From NCBI GenBank assembly GCA_903939115.1, contig CAJAFV010000035.1:1-53907 (forward strand): DNA of 53,907 bases, in the 5' to 3' direction. The position numbers and the translations under genes were made by a program. The stretch is from an uncultured Geobacteraceae bacterium (GTDB lineage: Bacteria > Desulfobacterota > Desulfuromonadia > Geobacterales > Pseudopelobacteraceae). How positions within the stretch are numbered: the stretch's first letter is position 1; every line of letters begins with the position of its first letter. The notes under the pieces are model-generated. The model was not told the origin of the DNA. It made no database searches and saw only the letters and a list, made by a program, of their open reading frames with translations. Shown here piece by piece: positions 28,718 to 37,428 of the stretch.

Positions 28718-30733
28718 ATGTTCGATAAAATACTGATTGCCAATCGCGGTGAAATCGCCTGCCGTATCATCCGTACTGCCAAGCGGCTCGGTATTCGCAC
28801 CGTGGCTGTCTACTCAGATGCCGATGCCGCTGCGCTCCATGTTAAGCTGGCCGATGAAGCCCACAACATTGGGCCGGCACCTGCCCGCGAGAGTTACCTG
28901 ATTGCCGAACGCATTCTGGATGTTGCTGTCCGGAGCGGCGCACAGGCTGTCCACCCCGGTTACGGTTTTCTTTCCGAGAATGCCGCTTTTGCCGAGGCGT
29001 GCGCCGGCGCCGGAATCGTCTTCATCGGCCCTCCGGTTGGAGCAATCCGGGCGATGGGATCGAAGAGTGCGGCAAAAGAGATCATGGGAGCGGCCGGCGT
29101 GCCGCTCGTTCCCGGATATCACGGGTCGGCACAGGGGGGCGAATTCCTGCAGTCTGAAGCCGACCGGATCGGCTATCCGCTGTTGATCAAGGCGAGTGCC
29201 GGTGGCGGCGGCAAGGGGATGCGGGTGGTTACCGGCAGTGCCGACTTTGCCGAAGCTCTCGCCGGCGCCCGTCGGGAAGCGATGTCAGGATTTGGTGACG
29301 ATCATGTCCTCCTTGAAAGGTACCTTGCCAAACCCCGGCATATCGAAATTCAGGTGTTTGCCGATAGCCATGGTAATGCCCTGCATCTCTTTGAGCGAGA
29401 CTGCTCGATTCAGCGCCGCCATCAGAAAGTTATTGAGGAGGCTCCGGCATCAGGAATGACGGCATCTCTCAGGGAGCAGATGGGGGCTGCGGCTGTTGCT
29501 GCTGCGCGAGCCATCAATTATGTCGGTGCCGGCACGGTCGAGTTTCTTCTTGATGAGGATGGCTCATTCTATTTTATGGAGATGAACACGCGGCTTCAGG
29601 TTGAGCATCCGGTTACAGAGATGATTACCGGCCTTGATCTGGTGGAGTGGCAGCTGCTAGTTGCAGCGGGTGAACCGATGCCCCGTCAGCAGAAGCAGCT
29701 TGCAATTTGCGGTCACGCCATTGAAGCACGTATCTATGCGGAGGACCCGGCTCGTGAGTTCCTGCCGTCGATAGGGAAACTGCGCCATCTTCGGACCCCC
29801 GCCGAAAATACCCATGTCCGTATTGACACCGGAGTGCATCAGGGCGATGAAGTCAGCATGCATTACGATCCGATGATCGCCAAACTGGTTGTCTGGGATA
29901 TTGACCGGAGCTCTGCCCTGCGTCGGCTGCAACAGGCGCTGGCGGAATTCCAGGTGGTCGGTGTCGCCACGAACACGATATTTTTAGGGAGCATCGCCGC
30001 CCATCCGGCTTTTGCTGCCGGGGAGATAGACACCGGTTTCATAGAGCGGCATCGCGCTGCCCTGTTTCCTGAAGGTGCCACGGCGTCTGATCGAACCCTG
30101 GCAATTGCCTCACTTGAAGTGATGCTGGAACTGCAAGCTGAAGCCGTAAAAAAAGCGCATTCATCACCTGATTCCCACTCTCCGTGGCATCAAATGAGCG
30201 GTTGGCGTCTTAATTTCGATAACCATCATGATATTCATTTTATTGATGGCGAACAGCCTGTTACGGTTGTCGTACATTATCGTCCCGGCGGATATCTTCT
30301 TGACCTGCCTGGCGGGAGCCTTTTCGTCAGGGGAGAGCGACATGAGAGCGGCGATATTCTGGCTGATCTCGGCGGAATGCGGGTGAAGGCAACTGTTGTC
30401 CGGAGCGGCAACATCCTGACGGTGCTGGATCAAGGGAAAAGTCATCTTCTTACCTGGCATGACCCCGGTGCGGCCGGAGATGAGGATGAAGCGGTTGCCG
30501 GCCGGCTTACCGCCCCGATGCCGGGCAAGGTGGTTGCAATTATGGTCGGGATCGGCGCCAGGGTTGAGCGCGGTGCTCCGCTCCTGATCATGGAGGCGAT
30601 GAAGATGGAGCATACTATCAATGCCCCCTGTAACGGTGCCGTGGCCGAATTTCACTTTGAAGTCGGTGCCGTGGTAAATGAGGGTGCCGAACTGCTTGAG
30701 TTTACCGCCGAATGCGAACAGCCATTGCAATGA
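28718..30733 (+). CDS. liuD: Methylcrotonyl-CoA carboxylase, alpha (biotin carboxylase and carrier) subunit
   Basis: A 671-residue protein. The biotin carboxylase part begins [22 protein letters not shown]; the ATP-grasp glycine loop [12 protein letters not shown] is near residue 160, and [14 protein letters not shown] near 290 is catalytic. The biotinyl carrier domain is at the C terminus with MEAMKMEH, Lys629 being the biotinylated residue. Together with LiuB it carboxylates 3-methylcrotonyl-CoA with bicarbonate and ATP. Its stop overlaps the HMG-CoA lyase start. Confidence 0.96.
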   Translation: MFDKILIANRGEIACRIIRTAKRLGIRTVAVYSDADAAALHVKLADEAHNIGPAPARESYLIAERILDVAVRSGAQAVHPGYGFLSENAAFAEACAGAGIVFIGPPVGAIRAMGSKSAAKEIMGAAGVPLVPGYHGSAQGGEFLQSEADRIGYPLLIKASAGGGGKGMRVVTGSADFAEALAGARREAMSGFGDDHVLLERYLAKPRHIEIQVFADSHGNALHLFERDCSIQRRHQKVIEEAPASGMTASLREQMGAAAVAAARAINYVGAGTVEFLLDEDGSFYFMEMNTRLQVEHPVTEMITGLDLVEWQLLVAAGEPMPRQQKQLAICGHAIEARIYAEDPAREFLPSIGKLRHLRTPAENTHVRIDTGVHQGDEVSMHYDPMIAKLVVWDIDRSSALRRLQQALAEFQVVGVATNTIFLGSIAAHPAFAAGEIDTGFIERHRAALFPEGATASDRTLAIASLEVMLELQAEAVKKAHSSPDSHSPWHQMSGWRLNFDNHHDIHFIDGEQPVTVVVHYRPGGYLLDLPGGSLFVRGERHESGDILADLGGMRVKATVVRSGNILTVLDQGKSHLLTWHDPGAAGDEDEAVAGRLTAPMPGKVVAIMVGIGARVERGAPLLIMEAMKMEHTINAPCNGAVAEFHFEVGAVVNEGAELLEFTAECEQPLQ

Positions 30734-31656
30734 GAGTCCCGAAACGGGTAAAAATTGTCGAGGTCGGCCCTCGGGACGGACTGCAGAACGAGGCGATGAG
30801 CGTTCCGGCTGACGTGAAGATAGAGCTGATAAATCGTCTCTCGGCAACCGGCCTTACTGCCATTGAAGTCACCAGTTTTGTCTCGCCGAAATGGGTGCCG
30901 CAGATGGCGGACAACGCCCAGGTCATGCGTGGCATCACCCGCCGCCCCGGCGTCAGCTATCCTGTTCTGGTTCCCGGGATGCAGGGCTTTGAGGCGGCCG
31001 TTGCGGCCGGCGCAGAGGAAATTGCAGTGTTCGGTGCGGCTTCAGAGGCGTTTTCGCAGCGGAATATCAACTGCTCGATTGCCGAAAGCCTGGAACGCTT
31101 CGCCCCGGTAATTGTCGCCGCCGGTCAGCGCAATATCAAGGTGCGCGGCTATGTATCCTGCGTTCTCGGCTGCCCGTATCAGGGGGATGTTGCCCCGGAG
31201 GCTGTTGTGCAGGTCGCGCAACGCCTGCTGGAGATGGGGTGCTACGAGATATCGCTTGGCGACACCATCGGAGTCGGCACCCCGTACAAAGTCCAGGAGC
31301 TGATAAAAAAAGTGGTGCAATTCGTGTCACTGGAAAGATTGGCCGTTCATTTCCATGACACGTATGGACAAGCTCTGGCTAATATTCTTGCCTCGCTTGA
31401 GTCGGGAGTTGCTGTGGTCGACAGTTCGGTAGCTGGATTAGGGGGATGTCCCTACGCCAAAGGCGCTGCCGGTAATGTTGCCAGTGAGGATCTGCTCTAT
31501 ATGTTGAACGGGATGGGCATTGTAACCGGAGTTGATTTGACCGGATTGACCGCTGCCGGACGGTATATTTCAGGCTATCTTGGACGGCCGTCCGGTTCAA
31601 AGGTGGCAGTGGCGCTTGGAGAAAAATACGCGGTTGAAGCAAAAACTTGCGATTGA
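30730..31656 (+). CDS. liuE: Hydroxymethylglutaryl-CoA lyase
   Basis: A 308-residue lyase that splits HMG-CoA into acetyl-CoA and acetoacetate, the end of leucine degradation. [11 protein letters not shown] near the N terminus carries the catalytic Arg and metal-binding Asp; [12 protein letters not shown] gives the metal histidines; and [20 protein letters not shown] near residue 240 is the family signature with the active cysteine. ATG 30730 overlaps the liuD stop as ATGA; an ATG at 30712 deeper inside liuD is less likely. Last gene of the operon. Confidence 0.95.
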   Translation: MRVPKRVKIVEVGPRDGLQNEAMSVPADVKIELINRLSATGLTAIEVTSFVSPKWVPQMADNAQVMRGITRRPGVSYPVLVPGMQGFEAAVAAGAEEIAVFGAASEAFSQRNINCSIAESLERFAPVIVAAGQRNIKVRGYVSCVLGCPYQGDVAPEAVVQVAQRLLEMGCYEISLGDTIGVGTPYKVQELIKKVVQFVSLERLAVHFHDTYGQALANILASLESGVAVVDSSVAGLGGCPYAKGAAGNVASEDLLYMLNGMGIVTGVDLTGLTAAGRYISGYLGRPSGSKVAVALGEKYAVEAKTCD

Positions 31657-31705
31657 AATAGTTTTCATCTAGAACAGAGCATTAACTGACATTTTCAGCC
31701 GGGTA

Positions 31706-31772
31706 GGGTGAGCAACGTTTCATCATGCCCACGCGGGACAGTGCAACAAGGTGGACAATAAACCCTGCCCAC
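31706..31772. repeat. Two degenerate REP-like hairpins
   Basis: Between liuE and the MNT gene (272 bases with no gene). The first pairs GGGTGAGCA (31706-31714) with TGCCCACGC (31726-31734); the second pairs GGTGGACA (31750-31757) with TGCCCAC (31766-31772). Both are imperfect versions of the GTGGGCA...TGCCCAC palindrome common between bacterial genes. They look like decayed copies. Confidence 0.4.
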
Positions 31773-31928
31773 TCTTCATAACTGGACGTCTGGAAGGAAA
31801 CGTTTGATTTAACGGATGGTTAGAGGAGTAGCGTCTAAACTTCGGACTCTATTCCCCGTACTGATTTCTATGGAAAAGCATGGTTTTCATCCGGCACCGT
31901 CCGCATAATCACTGAAAGGATTCTGAAA

Positions 31929-32252
31929 ATGCCAATGACTCAAAATGATCTTAAAACAGCTAGGGAGCTGAAAAAACGTGTGTCAAAACTTACACCGCTA
32001 GTTGATTTTCGGCTTTTTGGCTCCCGTGCTCGAGGCGATGCCGATGAGTATTCCGATATGGATATTTTTATGGAATTTGAATCAATTGACAGAGAGTTAA
32101 GAAACAGAGTTAAAAATGCTGCATGGGAGATGACTCTGGAAACAGGGATAGTAGTCACTACTCTTTTGTTCAGCAGGCATGAAATTGAAGAGTCAGCATT
32201 ACGTTCATCACCAATTATCCGCGTGATTATGGAAGAAGGGATTCCCGTATGA
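31929..32252 (+). CDS. MNT-type nucleotidyltransferase (antitoxin-like)
   Basis: A 107-residue minimal nucleotidyltransferase. The core reads RLFGSRARGDADEYSDMDIFMEF at about residues 29-51, with the GS motif and the two metal-binding aspartates in DMD. Proteins of this type transfer AMP onto a partner HEPN toxin in type VII toxin-antitoxin pairs (MntA/HepT). AAAGGA precedes ATG 31929. Its stop overlaps the start of the HEPN gene (ATGA), the usual layout of the pair. Confidence 0.88.
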   Translation: MPMTQNDLKTARELKKRVSKLTPLVDFRLFGSRARGDADEYSDMDIFMEFESIDRELRNRVKNAAWEMTLETGIVVTTLLFSRHEIEESALRSSPIIRVIMEEGIPV

Positions 32253-32641
32253 CAGATCGGGACACAATTTTTATCTACCGCATGAAGCAAACGGATGAGA
32301 CACTTGCTGAAGCAGTTAAGATGCTGGCATCCGGCTTTTCTGCTCGCTCAATTGTCAATCGCTCGTATTATGCGATGTTTTATGCGGTTCTGGCACTTTT
32401 TATTCACTCAAATACACCTCACAAAACATCCAAACATTCCGGGGTCATAGGTATTTTCAACAAAGAGTTCATCCATTCTGGAAAGCTTGATGCGCGTTTT
32501 GCCAAGATGTTTTACGAATTATTCGATGAACGCATGGAGTTGGATTACAGAGATTTTGCCCAAGTCTCTGAGGAAGATGCCCGGAATGCCGTATCATCCG
32601 CGCAGGAGTTTGTGTCTGCAATCAAAAAACTAACGGAATAA
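32249..32641 (+). CDS. HEPN-domain protein (UPF0332-like), partner of the MNT gene
   Basis: A 130-residue, all-helical HEPN protein. The conserved segment NRSYYAMFYAVLALF is at about residues 38-52, then HKTSKHSGVIGIFNKEFI. The R-x4-6-H motif of RNase-active HEPN toxins is not seen; the arginine at the conserved site is followed by tyrosines, as in the UPF0332 branch. Whether it is a toxin is therefore open. It is translated directly after its nucleotidyltransferase neighbour, with GAAGGG as the binding site. Confidence 0.82.
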   Translation: MTDRDTIFIYRMKQTDETLAEAVKMLASGFSARSIVNRSYYAMFYAVLALFIHSNTPHKTSKHSGVIGIFNKEFIHSGKLDARFAKMFYELFDERMELDYRDFAQVSEEDARNAVSSAQEFVSAIKKLTE

Positions 32642-32673
32642 CAAAGCGAAAAGAAACAAAACCAGGCGTTTTA

Positions 32674-32763
32674 ACATGGATAGACAGGGTAAACAGGGTC
32701 GAGGCCTTTGAATTTTACCCGAGCCGTTTTTGATTTTATCCTGTATATCCTGTTCACTCATGT
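32674..32763. repeat. Inverted repeat of the ACATGGATaaACAGGATATACAGG type
   Basis: Two 26-base arms, 32674-32699 and 32738-32763, are imperfect inverted copies (ACATGGATAGACAGGGTAAA and, on the other strand, ACATGAGTGAACAGGATATA, each followed by ACAGG). They enclose 38 bases and sit just upstream of the acyl-CoA ligase gene. Likely an intergenic repeat element able to fold into a long hairpin. Confidence 0.75.
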
Positions 32764-32786
32764 TCAATAAATGATCGGAGGTTCAT

Positions 32787-34445
32787 ATGTCCAAACAACT
32801 CACCCACACGGTCGGATCCCTTCTGGACGACATGGCGCGCCGCTTCCCTGACAACGAAGCGCTGATTTACCATGAACGCGGCTTGCGCTACACGTACAAG
32901 CAGTTTAACGACGCCTGTCGCCAGATAGCCAAAGGTCTCCTCCGTCTCGGTATCAAAAAAGGTGATAATATCGCTATCTGGGCCTACAACGTCCCCGAAT
33001 GGGTGCTGTTGCAGTTTGCCTCTGCTAAAATCGGAGCCATTCTCGTCACTGTCAACACGAGCTACAAATCGGCCGAACTCGAATATATCCTGGAACAATC
33101 AGATTCCAACTCACTGTTTATGGTCGACTCTTTCAAAGACACCAACTACGTTGAAACATTAAACAGCGTCGTTCCCGAACTGGCCGCTTCTACACCGGGC
33201 ACCCTCAATGCCGCCAAGCTGCCCTTCCTGAAGAACATCATTTACATCGGTGGCGCCACCCCCGCCGGCATGATCAACTTCGACAGTATCATTAAGCTGG
33301 GTGAGGAAATCCCCGATGAATGCCTTAACGCCATCGAAGCCACTCTCGACTGCCATGAAACCATCAACATGCAGTACACTTCCGGTACGACCGGTTTCCC
33401 CAAAGGGGTCATGCTGACCCACTACAACATCGTCAACAACGGTTTCAACATCGGCGAATGCATGAAATTAAGCGAAAAAGACCGTCTCTGCATTCCGGTG
33501 CCGTTTTTTCACTGCTTTGGCTGCGTCCTCGGTGTCATGGCCTGTGTCACGCACGCCACCACCATGGTTCCGGTTGAAATCTTCGACCCGCTCAAAGTCC
33601 TGCAGACCATAGAAAAAGAGAAATGCACCGCAGTTCACGGTGTTCCGACTATGTTTATTGCCGAACTCGAACACCCCGACTTCAAAAACTTCGACCTGAC
33701 CACGCTGCGCACCGGCATCATGGCCGGTTCCAACTGTCCTATCGAAGTCATGAAAAAAGTCAACAGTGACATGCACGCCTCTGAAATAACCATTGCCTAC
33801 GGACAGACAGAATCCTCCCCGGTCATCACCCAGACGCGCACCGACGACGCACTCGAACTGCGCGTTGCCACGGTTGGTCGGTCGCTTCCGGATGTTGAAA
33901 CCAAAATCGTCGATATCGAAACCAATGAAACCCTCCCCCCCGGAAAGCAGGGTGAACTCTGTACTCGCGGTTACCACGTCATGAAAGGGTACTACAAAAT
34001 GCCGGAGGAAACCGCCCGGGCTATCGACAGCGAAAACTGGCTGCATACCGGTGATCTCGCCATCATGGACGAAAACGGTTACTGCAAAATCACCGGCAGA
34101 ATCAAAAACATGATCATTCGCGGTGGAGAAAACATCTACCCCCGCGAAATTGAAGAATTTCTTTATACCCACCCCAAAGTATCCGACATCCAGGTCTACG
34201 GCGTTCCGGACAAGAAATACGGGGAACAGGTCATGGCTGCCGTCATCCTCAAAAAAGGGATGACGATGACCGAGGATGAAGTTCGTGACTTCTGCCGTAA
34301 CAAGATAGCCAACTATAAAATCCCTAAATACGTCACTTTTGTCGACGGCTACCCGATGACCGCATCCGGTAAGATCCAGAAATTCAAAATGAGGGAAATG
34401 GCGATAAAGGAACTGCAGTTGGAGGATCCGGGCGTCACGGCGTAA
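32787..34445 (+). CDS. AMP-forming short/medium-chain acyl-CoA ligase
   Basis: A 552-residue adenylate-forming ligase. The AMP-binding loop MQYTSGTTGFPKGVMLTHYN is at about residues 192-211, IAYGQTESSPV near 335, the hinge TGDLAIMDENGYCKITGRIKNMIIRGGENIYPREIE near 415-450 in separate motifs, and the catalytic lysine in SGKIQKF near the end. It would activate a fatty acid with ATP and CoA; the nearby butyrate/isobutyrate and isovalerate genes suggest such substrates. GGAGG lies upstream. Codons end in C far more often than in the neighbouring accessory genes, similar to the acd/etf genes at 49.5-53.7 kb, suggesting high expression. Confidence 0.92.
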   Translation: MSKQLTHTVGSLLDDMARRFPDNEALIYHERGLRYTYKQFNDACRQIAKGLLRLGIKKGDNIAIWAYNVPEWVLLQFASAKIGAILVTVNTSYKSAELEYILEQSDSNSLFMVDSFKDTNYVETLNSVVPELAASTPGTLNAAKLPFLKNIIYIGGATPAGMINFDSIIKLGEEIPDECLNAIEATLDCHETINMQYTSGTTGFPKGVMLTHYNIVNNGFNIGECMKLSEKDRLCIPVPFFHCFGCVLGVMACVTHATTMVPVEIFDPLKVLQTIEKEKCTAVHGVPTMFIAELEHPDFKNFDLTTLRTGIMAGSNCPIEVMKKVNSDMHASEITIAYGQTESSPVITQTRTDDALELRVATVGRSLPDVETKIVDIETNETLPPGKQGELCTRGYHVMKGYYKMPEETARAIDSENWLHTGDLAIMDENGYCKITGRIKNMIIRGGENIYPREIEEFLYTHPKVSDIQVYGVPDKKYGEQVMAAVILKKGMTMTEDEVRDFCRNKIANYKIPKYVTFVDGYPMTASGKIQKFKMREMAIKELQLEDPGVTA

Positions 34446-34457
34446 GTAGCGGAGGGG

Positions 34458-34559
34458 ATGTCTGTGGCGGATGTTTACAGTAGTACCATAGCTGATGCGG
34501 AGCATGAAGTTCAGGAACGTCTTGCGCATGTACTTGAGTGGTCGGATAGAGGGATATGA
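34458..34559 (+). CDS. Possible 33-residue leader peptide
   Basis: A small frame, MSVADVYSSTIADAEHEV and on to a TGA, with GGAGGGG at 34451-34457. GTG 34464 is better spaced from that site than ATG 34458 and would give 31 residues. Its stop overlaps the start of the next small gene as ATGA, which is the main reason to take it seriously. It is soluble and acidic. No family is recognised. Confidence 0.35.
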   Translation: MSVADVYSSTIADAEHEVQERLAHVLEWSDRGI

Positions 34560-34828
34560 AAAACAGTATCAATACTATTCTGGAACGACGATCTGTAAAC
34601 GTCCCCATTAATGCCGTCTTATTCCTGGCTAATTTTGTAATCGTCTCCTACATATGGCGACAGTCTGCCCCTGATCTAGTCGGACTCGGCCGATTGACTA
34701 TCTGCTGGGCTGCAGCTTCCGGTCTTACGTGGATGTTGACCTCCTATGCCAAGGGGATTGTTAAGTTGGCCCTCGCGATTCTTCTGCTCGGCGTTCTTAC
34801 CTACATCATGACCCTTCACGGAACATAG
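34556..34828 (+). CDS. Small membrane protein, unknown function
   Basis: A 90-residue protein with three hydrophobic stretches at about residues 17-35, 47-65 and 68-86, separated by short polar turns, and a basic N terminus (so probably inside). AGAGGG lies upstream. It overlaps the small upstream frame by four bases and ends 72 bases before the antitoxin gene. It is not recognised; small size and three helices would suit a membrane accessory or holin-like protein, but that is only a guess. Confidence 0.5.
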   Translation: MKNSINTILERRSVNVPINAVLFLANFVIVSYIWRQSAPDLVGLGRLTICWAAASGLTWMLTSYAKGIVKLALAILLLGVLTYIMTLHGT

Positions 34829-34863
34829 TTTTGTGTAACGAAAACGGTTGACGTGCATGACAT

Positions 34864-34875
34864 TTGTGTACACAA
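34864..34875. promoter_or_regulatory. Palindromic operator TTGTGTACACAA of the Phd/PIN pair
   Basis: A perfect 12-base palindrome 25 bases before the antitoxin ATG, with a half-site TTGTGTAACGAAAA about 25 bases further upstream. Phd-family antitoxins usually bind such repeats to control their own operon. Confidence 0.6.
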
Positions 34876-34900
34876 TTGAGGGCATGAATGGAGGAAAAAC

Positions 34901-35194
34901 ATGAGATTTATGAGCGTACGTGATTTGAGAAGTAAATCTGCCAAGGTTTGGCAGGATCTACCATCGGAGCGGGAACTGATCATCACAAGTAATGGCAGGC
35001 CAATTGCCATCCTCGCGGCAATCAATGAGTCGAATCTTGAAGAGTCCCTGAATGCATTCAGGCAGGCCCGCGCTGTTGATGCCGTTGCCAGTCTCCAACG
35101 TCGCTCTGTCATTAATGAAACCCATGCGATCACAAATGATGAAATAGATGCCGAAATAAAGGCTGCCCGGAAAAGCCGTACAGCAAAAAAATGA
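34901..35194 (+). CDS. Phd/YefM-family antitoxin
   Basis: A 97-residue protein. The N-terminal DNA-binding fold is visible in FMSVRDLRSKSAKVWQDL and IITSNGRPIAILAAI at about residues 3-45; the C-terminal half is polar and would wrap the toxin. GGAGG stands five to ten bases before the ATG. The stop overlaps the toxin start by four bases. Confidence 0.88.
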   Translation: MRFMSVRDLRSKSAKVWQDLPSERELIITSNGRPIAILAAINESNLEESLNAFRQARAVDAVASLQRRSVINETHAITNDEIDAEIKAARKSRTAKK

Positions 35195-35613
35195 ACATTG
35201 TTCTTGATACTAATGTTCTTGTTTCCGGACTGTTGTCACCGTTTGGCCCATGTGGTGAAATCATTCGTATGATTTCATCCTCCGAACTTACCCTTGCCTT
35301 TGATGCCCGCATCTTGACGGAATACCAGGACGTTCTCGTCCGACCAAAATTCAGGTTTGACAAAGACAAGATCGATGTCATTCTTGCCCATATTGAACAT
35401 CGAGGACTCACGGTTGCCCCGTCTCCGCTACAACTCTCACTACCTGATATTGATGATGAGCCATTTCTTGAGGTTGCAATTGCCGCAAAAGTGGTCTGCA
35501 TCGTAACGGGTACTCAAGTCCACTTTCCGCCCGGTCTTTGCCAAGGCGTCACGGTTTTTTCTCCAAGCGAATTTCTAACCTATTACAGGAAACAGTGCGT
35601 AATATACTGCTAG
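35191..35613 (+). CDS. PIN-domain toxin (putative ribonuclease)
   Basis: A 140-residue PIN protein of the COG1569 type. NIVLDTNVLVSGLLS at the N terminus supplies the first catalytic Asp; LTEYQDVLVRPKF includes the conserved Glu; and DIDDEPFLEVAIAAKVVCIVTG gives the later acidic residues. The family's TGN-x-x-HF motif reads TGTQVHF here, a small deviation that may weaken activity. It is partner to the Phd-like antitoxin and ends 47 bases before selD. Confidence 0.87.
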   Translation: MNIVLDTNVLVSGLLSPFGPCGEIIRMISSSELTLAFDARILTEYQDVLVRPKFRFDKDKIDVILAHIEHRGLTVAPSPLQLSLPDIDDEPFLEVAIAAKVVCIVTGTQVHFPPGLCQGVTVFSPSEFLTYYRKQCVIYC

Positions 35614-35660
35614 AGTGGCCAGCGGCCGTCGGATCAACAATAACAGGAGCCACATCTGCA

Positions 35661-36707
35661 ATGACTACCGAAGCCATACGACTCACCCAGACCGTCAAGG
35701 GAGCAGGGTGTGCCGCAAAAATAGCCCCCGGGATCCTCGATAAAGCGCTCTGCGGACTTGATCTCCCTGTGGACCAGAATCTCCTTGTCGGCCTTGAACG
35801 GGCCGATGACGCGGCTGTTTACCGTGTGTCAGACGATCTCGCCCTGGTGCAGACGGTCGATTTCTTTCCGCCGATGGTTGATGATCCATTCAGTTTTGGC
35901 CAGATAGCCGCAGCCAACGCTTTGAGCGATGTCTATGCTATGGGGGGGGTGCCGAAGACCGCTATGAATATTGTGGCCTTTCCGGCTCAAACCATGGATA
36001 TCTCAATTCTGCGTACAATTATTGAAGGTGGATTGAGTAAGATGCGCGAGGCCGGTGTCGTTCTGGTCGGCGGCCATACTGTCGAGGACAGTGAACTGAA
36101 ATATGGTCTTTCGGTGACCGGTTTCATCCACCCCGACCGAATCCTGACCAAAAAAAATCTGCAGTGCGGAGATCGCCTCATTCTTACCAAGCCGCTCGGC
36201 ACCGGAATTATCGCCACCGCCATTAAGGCCGGGCTTGCGGATCAGGAGCTGACGGACAGGGTTACTCAGGCAATGGCAACCCTGAACCGCGATGCCGCCT
36301 TGATTATGGAGAATTTTACGGTCCACGCCTGTACCGATATTACCGGTTTTGGATTTCTGGGACATCTGGCTGAGATGGTGGTGGATTCGGGGCATGGAGT
36401 GCGCATTACCGCATCTGCTGTTCCGATGTACCCCGAGGCACTGGAGTGGGCCGCTATGGGGTTGATTCCGGCCGGTGCCTATAACAACAGAAGTTTCAGA
36501 GGGGCGTTTGTGGATTTTGCTGTTTCGGTCCCCCAGAAAGTTCAGGATCTGCTCTTTGATCCGCAAACGTCCGGTGGCCTGCTGATTGCGGTTGCAGCCG
36601 GGGAGGCGGAACAACTTGTAACGGCCTTGAAAACGAAGGGAATCGACTGTACTGCGATTGTCGGTGAGGTTATTGCGGAACCGATCGACAGGATTGTTGT
36701 GGAGTAA
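35661..36707 (+). CDS. selD: Selenophosphate synthetase (selenide, water dikinase)
   Basis: SelD of 348 residues; it makes selenophosphate from selenide and ATP, the selenium donor for selenocysteine and selenouridine. The frame is open to 35538, but ATG 35661 gives the normal start, with AGGAG upstream. The active site near the N terminus reads KGAGCAAKIAPG: Cys17 (codon TGT) stands where many relatives have selenocysteine, and Lys20 is present. ATP-binding motifs are RADDAAVY, QTVDFFPPMVDDP, GGHTVED and DITGFGFLGHL. It is the first of a selenium gene group ending with mnmH. Confidence 0.95.
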   Translation: MTTEAIRLTQTVKGAGCAAKIAPGILDKALCGLDLPVDQNLLVGLERADDAAVYRVSDDLALVQTVDFFPPMVDDPFSFGQIAAANALSDVYAMGGVPKTAMNIVAFPAQTMDISILRTIIEGGLSKMREAGVVLVGGHTVEDSELKYGLSVTGFIHPDRILTKKNLQCGDRLILTKPLGTGIIATAIKAGLADQELTDRVTQAMATLNRDAALIMENFTVHACTDITGFGFLGHLAEMVVDSGHGVRITASAVPMYPEALEWAAMGLIPAGAYNNRSFRGAFVDFAVSVPQKVQDLLFDPQTSGGLLIAVAAGEAEQLVTALKTKGIDCTAIVGEVIAEPIDRIVVE

Positions 36708-36727
36708 TGTATCAGATGGAGGATCGT

Positions 36728-37342
36728 ATGACGAAGGAGCTTGATTGCCGCGGCATGGACTGTCCAGCCCCGGTTTTGCATGTTAGAGATGCCCTTGCGC
36801 AAGAGGCGTCGACCGACATTTCTGTACTTGTCGATAATGAGGCGGCCCGGCAGAATGTCAGCCGTTTCCTTGAGCATCAGAGCTATCAGGTGAAATCCGA
36901 GGTGCTGGGGGACTTGTTTCGCATTGTGGGCAGGCGAGGGGAGGGGACAAGCTCTTTCACACCGGCTCCTGCGCTGCCTGCGGCGCTGCAATCCGGACCC
37001 GGGGCGAAGAAGATCATGGTGCTGATTACGAGCACACATATGGGACATGGCGACGATGCCTTGGGCGACATGCTGATGTTCAACTTTATAAAAACGCTCA
37101 AAGAGATGGGATCCGATCTCTGGTGCGTTGCTTTTGTCAACAGCGGGGTCAGTTTTACGGCAGAAGGTTCCGAGGCGGTGCCGTTTTTACAGGAGCTGGC
37201 CGGAAATGGCGTTCAGATTCTGGCGTGTGGCGCCTGCCTGGCGTATTTCCACATTCTGGATAAAATGCAGGTTGGCGAGGTCACTAATATGCTTGATATC
37301 GTTACCGGTATGAAGCGTGCCGACAGTGTCGTTACTGTTTAA
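36728..37342 (+). CDS. yedF: Selenium metabolism protein YedF (TusA plus DsrE-like domains)
   Basis: A 204-residue two-domain protein. The TusA/SirA part at residues 1-70 has the CP-x-P motif (CRGMDCPAPVL); the C-terminal DsrE-like part at about 95-204 has STHMGHGDDALGDMLM and the conserved LACGACLAYF. YedF proteins co-occur with selenium genes and are thought to carry selenium or sulfur as a persulfide or selenopersulfide. GGAGG supports ATG 36728 over upstream starts that overlap selD. It lies 20 bases after selD. Confidence 0.93.
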   Translation: MTKELDCRGMDCPAPVLHVRDALAQEASTDISVLVDNEAARQNVSRFLEHQSYQVKSEVLGDLFRIVGRRGEGTSSFTPAPALPAALQSGPGAKKIMVLITSTHMGHGDDALGDMLMFNFIKTLKEMGSDLWCVAFVNSGVSFTAEGSEAVPFLQELAGNGVQILACGACLAYFHILDKMQVGEVTNMLDIVTGMKRADSVVTV

Positions 37343-37428
37343 AATCTCTATGGTCATCAGGTGGTTTTTGAAGCGCCCGGATACGGTTATCCCGTGTCTG
37401 GGCCATTAATCGTAATCGAGTGTAAATT

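Noticed and set aside
33468..34529. 353-codon open frame on the - strand
   Set aside because: Antisense to the acyl-CoA ligase. The composition is a shadow of C-ending codons on the other strand.
35661..36707. Possible selenocysteine (in-frame TGA) in SelD
   Set aside because: The active-site codon is TGT, and no internal TGA is found in the frame.
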